Of a stretch of 64,000 nucleotides of DNA, positions 61,723 to 64,000 are shown piece by piece. The translations under genes were made by a program, and so were the position numbers. The DNA is from Polaribacter sp. (GTDB lineage Bacteria; Bacteroidota; Bacteroidia; Flavobacteriales; Flavobacteriaceae). The stretch's first letter is position 1. Each line of letters starts with the position of its first letter. The stretch lies in contig JAQXEU010000045.1 in NCBI GenBank assembly GCA_029250685.1, forward strand, positions 1 to 64,000, given 5' to 3'. The notes beneath the pieces were generated by a model that searched no databases, was not told the DNA's origin, and saw only the letters and a program-made list of their open reading frames with translations.

Positions 61723-61723
61723 A

Positions 61724-62473
61724 ATGAAAGCAATAGTAGAATATAATTCAAGAAAAATAGAAGTTGATATTTCTAATCCTTTAGATATTTCGATTCCGAT
61801 TGATATGTCAAAAAAAAATGTAAACGCTTGGTATGTTGATGATCCGAAAATTTTCCCAGAATCGTTTGATGGAGAGAAAATAACGGTTTCTGAAGGTGCA
61901 GTTGTAAACTTTAACAGCATTCATTTTAATCCACATTCACATATTACACATACAGAGTGTGTTGGACATATTACTGAAAAAGTACATTCTGTAAATCAAA
62001 ATTTAAAATATTTTATTTTCCTCGCAGAGCTAGTTACTGTTGCGCCAGAAAGTAGAAATGGAGATTTTGTTATTTCAGAAAAACAACTTAAAACTGCATT
62101 GAAAAATAAAAAAAGAGATGCCATTGTAATTAGAACATTGCCCAATTTATCGGATAAAAAAGAGATGCGTTATTCAAACACAAATCCACCTTATTTGTTA
62201 GAAGAAGCAGCAATTTATTTAAGAGAAAAAGGGATTAAACATTTGTTGATAGATTTACCATCAGTTGATAAAGAAAAAGACGATGGACAATTATTATCTC
62301 ACAATGCTTTTTGGAATACTTCAGGGAAATTAAGAATGAATGCTACCATAACTGAGTTTATTTATGTGCCAAATACTATTGAAGATGGAGAATACTTACT
62401 GAATTTAATGATTGCTCCTTTCGAAAATGATGCAACGCCAAGTAAGCCGGTTTTATATGAAATAATAAAGTAA
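61724..62473 (+). CDS. Cyclase family protein (kynurenine formamidase-like)
   Basis: A 249-residue metal-dependent cyclase/formamidase-like protein. The usual HxGTHxDxPxH motif appears as a variant, HFNPHSHITHTECVGHI (about 67-83), keeping spaced His residues. LLIDLPSVDKEKDDGQLLSHNAFW later supplies another conserved region. Family members hydrolyse N-formylkynurenine or cyclic amides; the reaction here is not certain. It starts directly after a repeat and overlaps the GNAT gene by one base. Confidence 0.8.
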   Translation: MKAIVEYNSRKIEVDISNPLDISIPIDMSKKNVNAWYVDDPKIFPESFDGEKITVSEGAVVNFNSIHFNPHSHITHTECVGHITEKVHSVNQNLKYFIFLAELVTVAPESRNGDFVISEKQLKTALKNKKRDAIVIRTLPNLSDKKEMRYSNTNPPYLLEEAAIYLREKGIKHLLIDLPSVDKEKDDGQLLSHNAFWNTSGKLRMNATITEFIYVPNTIEDGEYLLNLMIAPFENDATPSKPVLYEIIK

Positions 62474-62871
62474 TGATTACAATCTCAAAAGACAAATCAA
62501 AATTACAATTAGATGTAATTTATCAATTTTTGACTAATAGTTATTGGGCAAAAGGAAGAACAAAGGAACAAGTAAAAACTACCATAAATAGTTGTTTGTG
62601 TTTTGGACTATATAAAGATGATGTTCAAATAGGATTTGGTAGAGTTGCAACAGATTACGCCGTTTTTGCATATTTAATGGATCTTTTTGTGTTGCCAGAA
62701 TACAGAGGAATAGGTTATTCTAAACAATTGATGAATGAAATTATCAACGCAAAAGAATTAAAAGATTGCAGAAGTTGGATGCTTAAAACTTTTGATGCAC
62801 AAGGATTGTATAAACAATTTGGTTTTACTGAATTAAAAAATCCAGATATTGTAATGGAACGTTTACTATGA
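62473..62871 (+). CDS. GNAT family N-acetyltransferase
   Basis: A 132-residue acetyltransferase: LMDLFVLPEYRGIGYSKQLMNEII (about 68-91) holds the acetyl-CoA pyrophosphate loop RGIGYS, and DAQGLYKQFGFTEL is the usual C-terminal strand-helix. Acceptor unknown. It sits in an operon with the cyclase and hydrolase genes, overlapping the latter by four bases. Confidence 0.84.
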   Translation: MITISKDKSKLQLDVIYQFLTNSYWAKGRTKEQVKTTINSCLCFGLYKDDVQIGFGRVATDYAVFAYLMDLFVLPEYRGIGYSKQLMNEIINAKELKDCRSWMLKTFDAQGLYKQFGFTELKNPDIVMERLL

Positions 62872-63809
62872 AAAATAATAAAAAAAGAAAATATATAATT
62901 TATGCAGTTTTAATCATCTTCATTTTGCTGATAAAAGGTGCTGTGTATTCTGATATTCCTGTTGAAGAATTAAAAGAAAAATACGCAAACGAATTCTCTA
63001 AATTTATTGAAGTTGACGGAATGCAAGTGCATTACAGAGACGAAGGGACAGGAACTCCGATTGTGTTAATTCACGGAACTGCTTCTTCATTACACACTTG
63101 GGATGATTGGACAAAGCAATTGACAAAAAACTACAGAGTCATCAGAATGGATTTACCTGCTTTTGGTTTAACAGGTGCAAATGTTTCTGGTGATTATTCA
63201 ATTCAATACTACACACAGTTTTTACATCAGTTTTTATCAAAAATGAACGTTGATAAATTCTATTTGGCTGGAAATTCTTTGGGTGGAAATATCGCATGGA
63301 ATTACACTGCAGATTATCCAGAAAAAGTAAAGAAATTAGTTTTGGTTGATGCAAGTGGTTTGCCAACAAATAAAGAGCAACCAGCAATTTTTAAAATGGC
63401 AAAAACTCCTATAATAAGTTCATTGTTTTTATATGTTACGCCAAGGTTTTTTATCAAAAAGAATATGAAAGAAGTGTATGCTGATGATGCTAAAGTAACA
63501 GAAGAATTAATTACACGTTACCATGAAATGGCGCTAAGAACAGGAAACAGACAAGCGTTTATTGATAGAGCAAAAACTGATTTTAATTTGGAAGGAAAAA
63601 CGAATTTTGAAAAGCTAAATAGTATTAAAACGGAAACCTTATTAATTTGGGGAGCAGAAGATAATTGGATTCCATTGGATAACGGAAAAAGAATGCAAAC
63701 TGCTTTAACAAATTCTAAATTAGTTGTAATTGAAAATTCTGGTCATGTGCCAATGGAAGAAAATCCATCAGAAAGTTTAGCTTTTTTTTTGAGTTTTATA
63801 AATAAATAA
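62868..63809 (+). CDS. Alpha/beta hydrolase with N-terminal membrane anchor
   Basis: A 313-residue hydrolase. A hydrophobic segment (about 8-25) anchors it or serves as a signal. The oxyanion loop is LIHGTASSLHTWDDW (about 66-80), the nucleophile elbow GNSLGGN (Ser near 144), the acid is likely Asp in WGAEDNW, and the His is in SGHVPMEE (about 293). Substrate unknown; related proteins are esterases, haloalkane or epoxide hydrolases. Confidence 0.85.
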   Translation: MKNNKKRKYIIYAVLIIFILLIKGAVYSDIPVEELKEKYANEFSKFIEVDGMQVHYRDEGTGTPIVLIHGTASSLHTWDDWTKQLTKNYRVIRMDLPAFGLTGANVSGDYSIQYYTQFLHQFLSKMNVDKFYLAGNSLGGNIAWNYTADYPEKVKKLVLVDASGLPTNKEQPAIFKMAKTPIISSLFLYVTPRFFIKKNMKEVYADDAKVTEELITRYHEMALRTGNRQAFIDRAKTDFNLEGKTNFEKLNSIKTETLLIWGAEDNWIPLDNGKRMQTALTNSKLVVIENSGHVPMEENPSESLAFFLSFINK

Positions 63810-63816
63810 TTTTCTG

Positions 63817-64000
63817 ATGCACATAGAACAACTAAGAGATTTTAGTATTGCTATAAAAGGCGTAACAGAACATTTTCCGTTTGATGAAAGCACCTTGGTT
63901 TTTAAAGTAATGAATAAAATGTTTATGATGGTTCCTCTAGATCGTTGGGAAAATGGAGCGCAAAATATTGTGATAAAATTAAATCCAGAAAAAGCAATCG
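63817..64000 (+). CDS. MmcQ/YjbR family protein, cut by window edge
   Basis: ATG 63817 opens a frame that runs off the right end (61 codons visible). MHIEQLRDFSIAIKGVTEHFPFDESTLVFKV, read in parts, and MVPLDRWENGAQNIVIKLNP match the double-wing MmcQ/YjbR family, whose members bind DNA but have no agreed role. Seven bases after the hydrolase stop, so likely in the same operon. Confidence 0.78.
   Translation, partial: MHIEQLRDFSIAIKGVTEHFPFDESTLVFKVMNKMFMMVPLDRWENGAQNIVIKLNPEKAI

Noticed and set aside
1-64000. CRISPR array, prophage or full insertion sequence
   Set aside because: No regularly spaced repeats, integrase, transposase or phage structural genes were found.

Overview
The window is AT-rich bacterial chromosome that reads as a member of the Flavobacteriaceae (Bacteroidota). 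The support is: promoters of the form TTG-N19-TAnnTTTG, few Shine-Dalgarno sequences, a type IX secretion C-terminal sorting domain on a protease (16803-19022) beside a GldA-like gliding ATPase, a DnaE polymerase with a fused N-terminal exonuclease, and many short lipoproteins and outer-membrane proteins typical of the group. It is mostly housekeeping sequence; no phage, large insertion sequence or CRISPR array is visible.

Layout. 1-50 is the 3' end of a tRNA (probably tRNA-Asp) and its terminator. 486-4576 is an aromatic amino acid operon (pheA, aminotransferase, tyrA, DAHP synthase-chorismate mutase) preceded by what looks like a complete transcription attenuator with a Phe/Tyr-rich leader peptide. 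4605-16716 holds rsgA, dtd, a YceI protein, a divergent Lrp regulator and methionine gamma-lyase-like pair with a repeated operator, an NhaC antiporter, a porin, rnhB, a nucleoid protein and lipB. 16803-29595 carries the T9SS protease, gldA, small membrane proteins, dnaE, rpsP-rimM-trmN6 and a saccharopine dehydrogenase family gene. 29701-44186 carries pckA, an NRAMP-like transporter with pxpABC (5-oxoproline use), membrane and soluble pyrophosphatases, a large outer-membrane protein, pdhB and etfBA. 44357-58587 carries a bifunctional nuclease, a CNT transporter, thyA and folA, a peptidase, tag, small secreted proteins, ilvE, mnmD and a glycosyltransferase. 58584-64000 carries an interrupted flippase-like gene, ruvC, hemW, a GIY-YIG nuclease inside a repeat-rich patch, and a cyclase-GNAT-hydrolase operon, ending in a partial MmcQ/YjbR gene.

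The most interesting signals are non-coding or inserted: (1) the pheA leader-peptide attenuator; (2) a 57-bp palindromic element inserted in frame in the glycosyltransferase gene and bounded by a 9-bp direct repeat; (3) a free-standing GIY-YIG nuclease flanked by CTGAA/TTCAG palindromes, with related copies at three loci elsewhere in or near gene ends, which could be a small nuclease-linked repeat system; (4) an NRAMP-fold transporter lacking the metal-binding residues inside a 5-oxoprolinase operon; (5) twin hairpins with the same CGAGA loop in the rpsP leader. Two genes look damaged or recoded: a flippase-like gene with one in-frame TGA, and a small membrane protein whose start needs a one-base shift in an A8 run.
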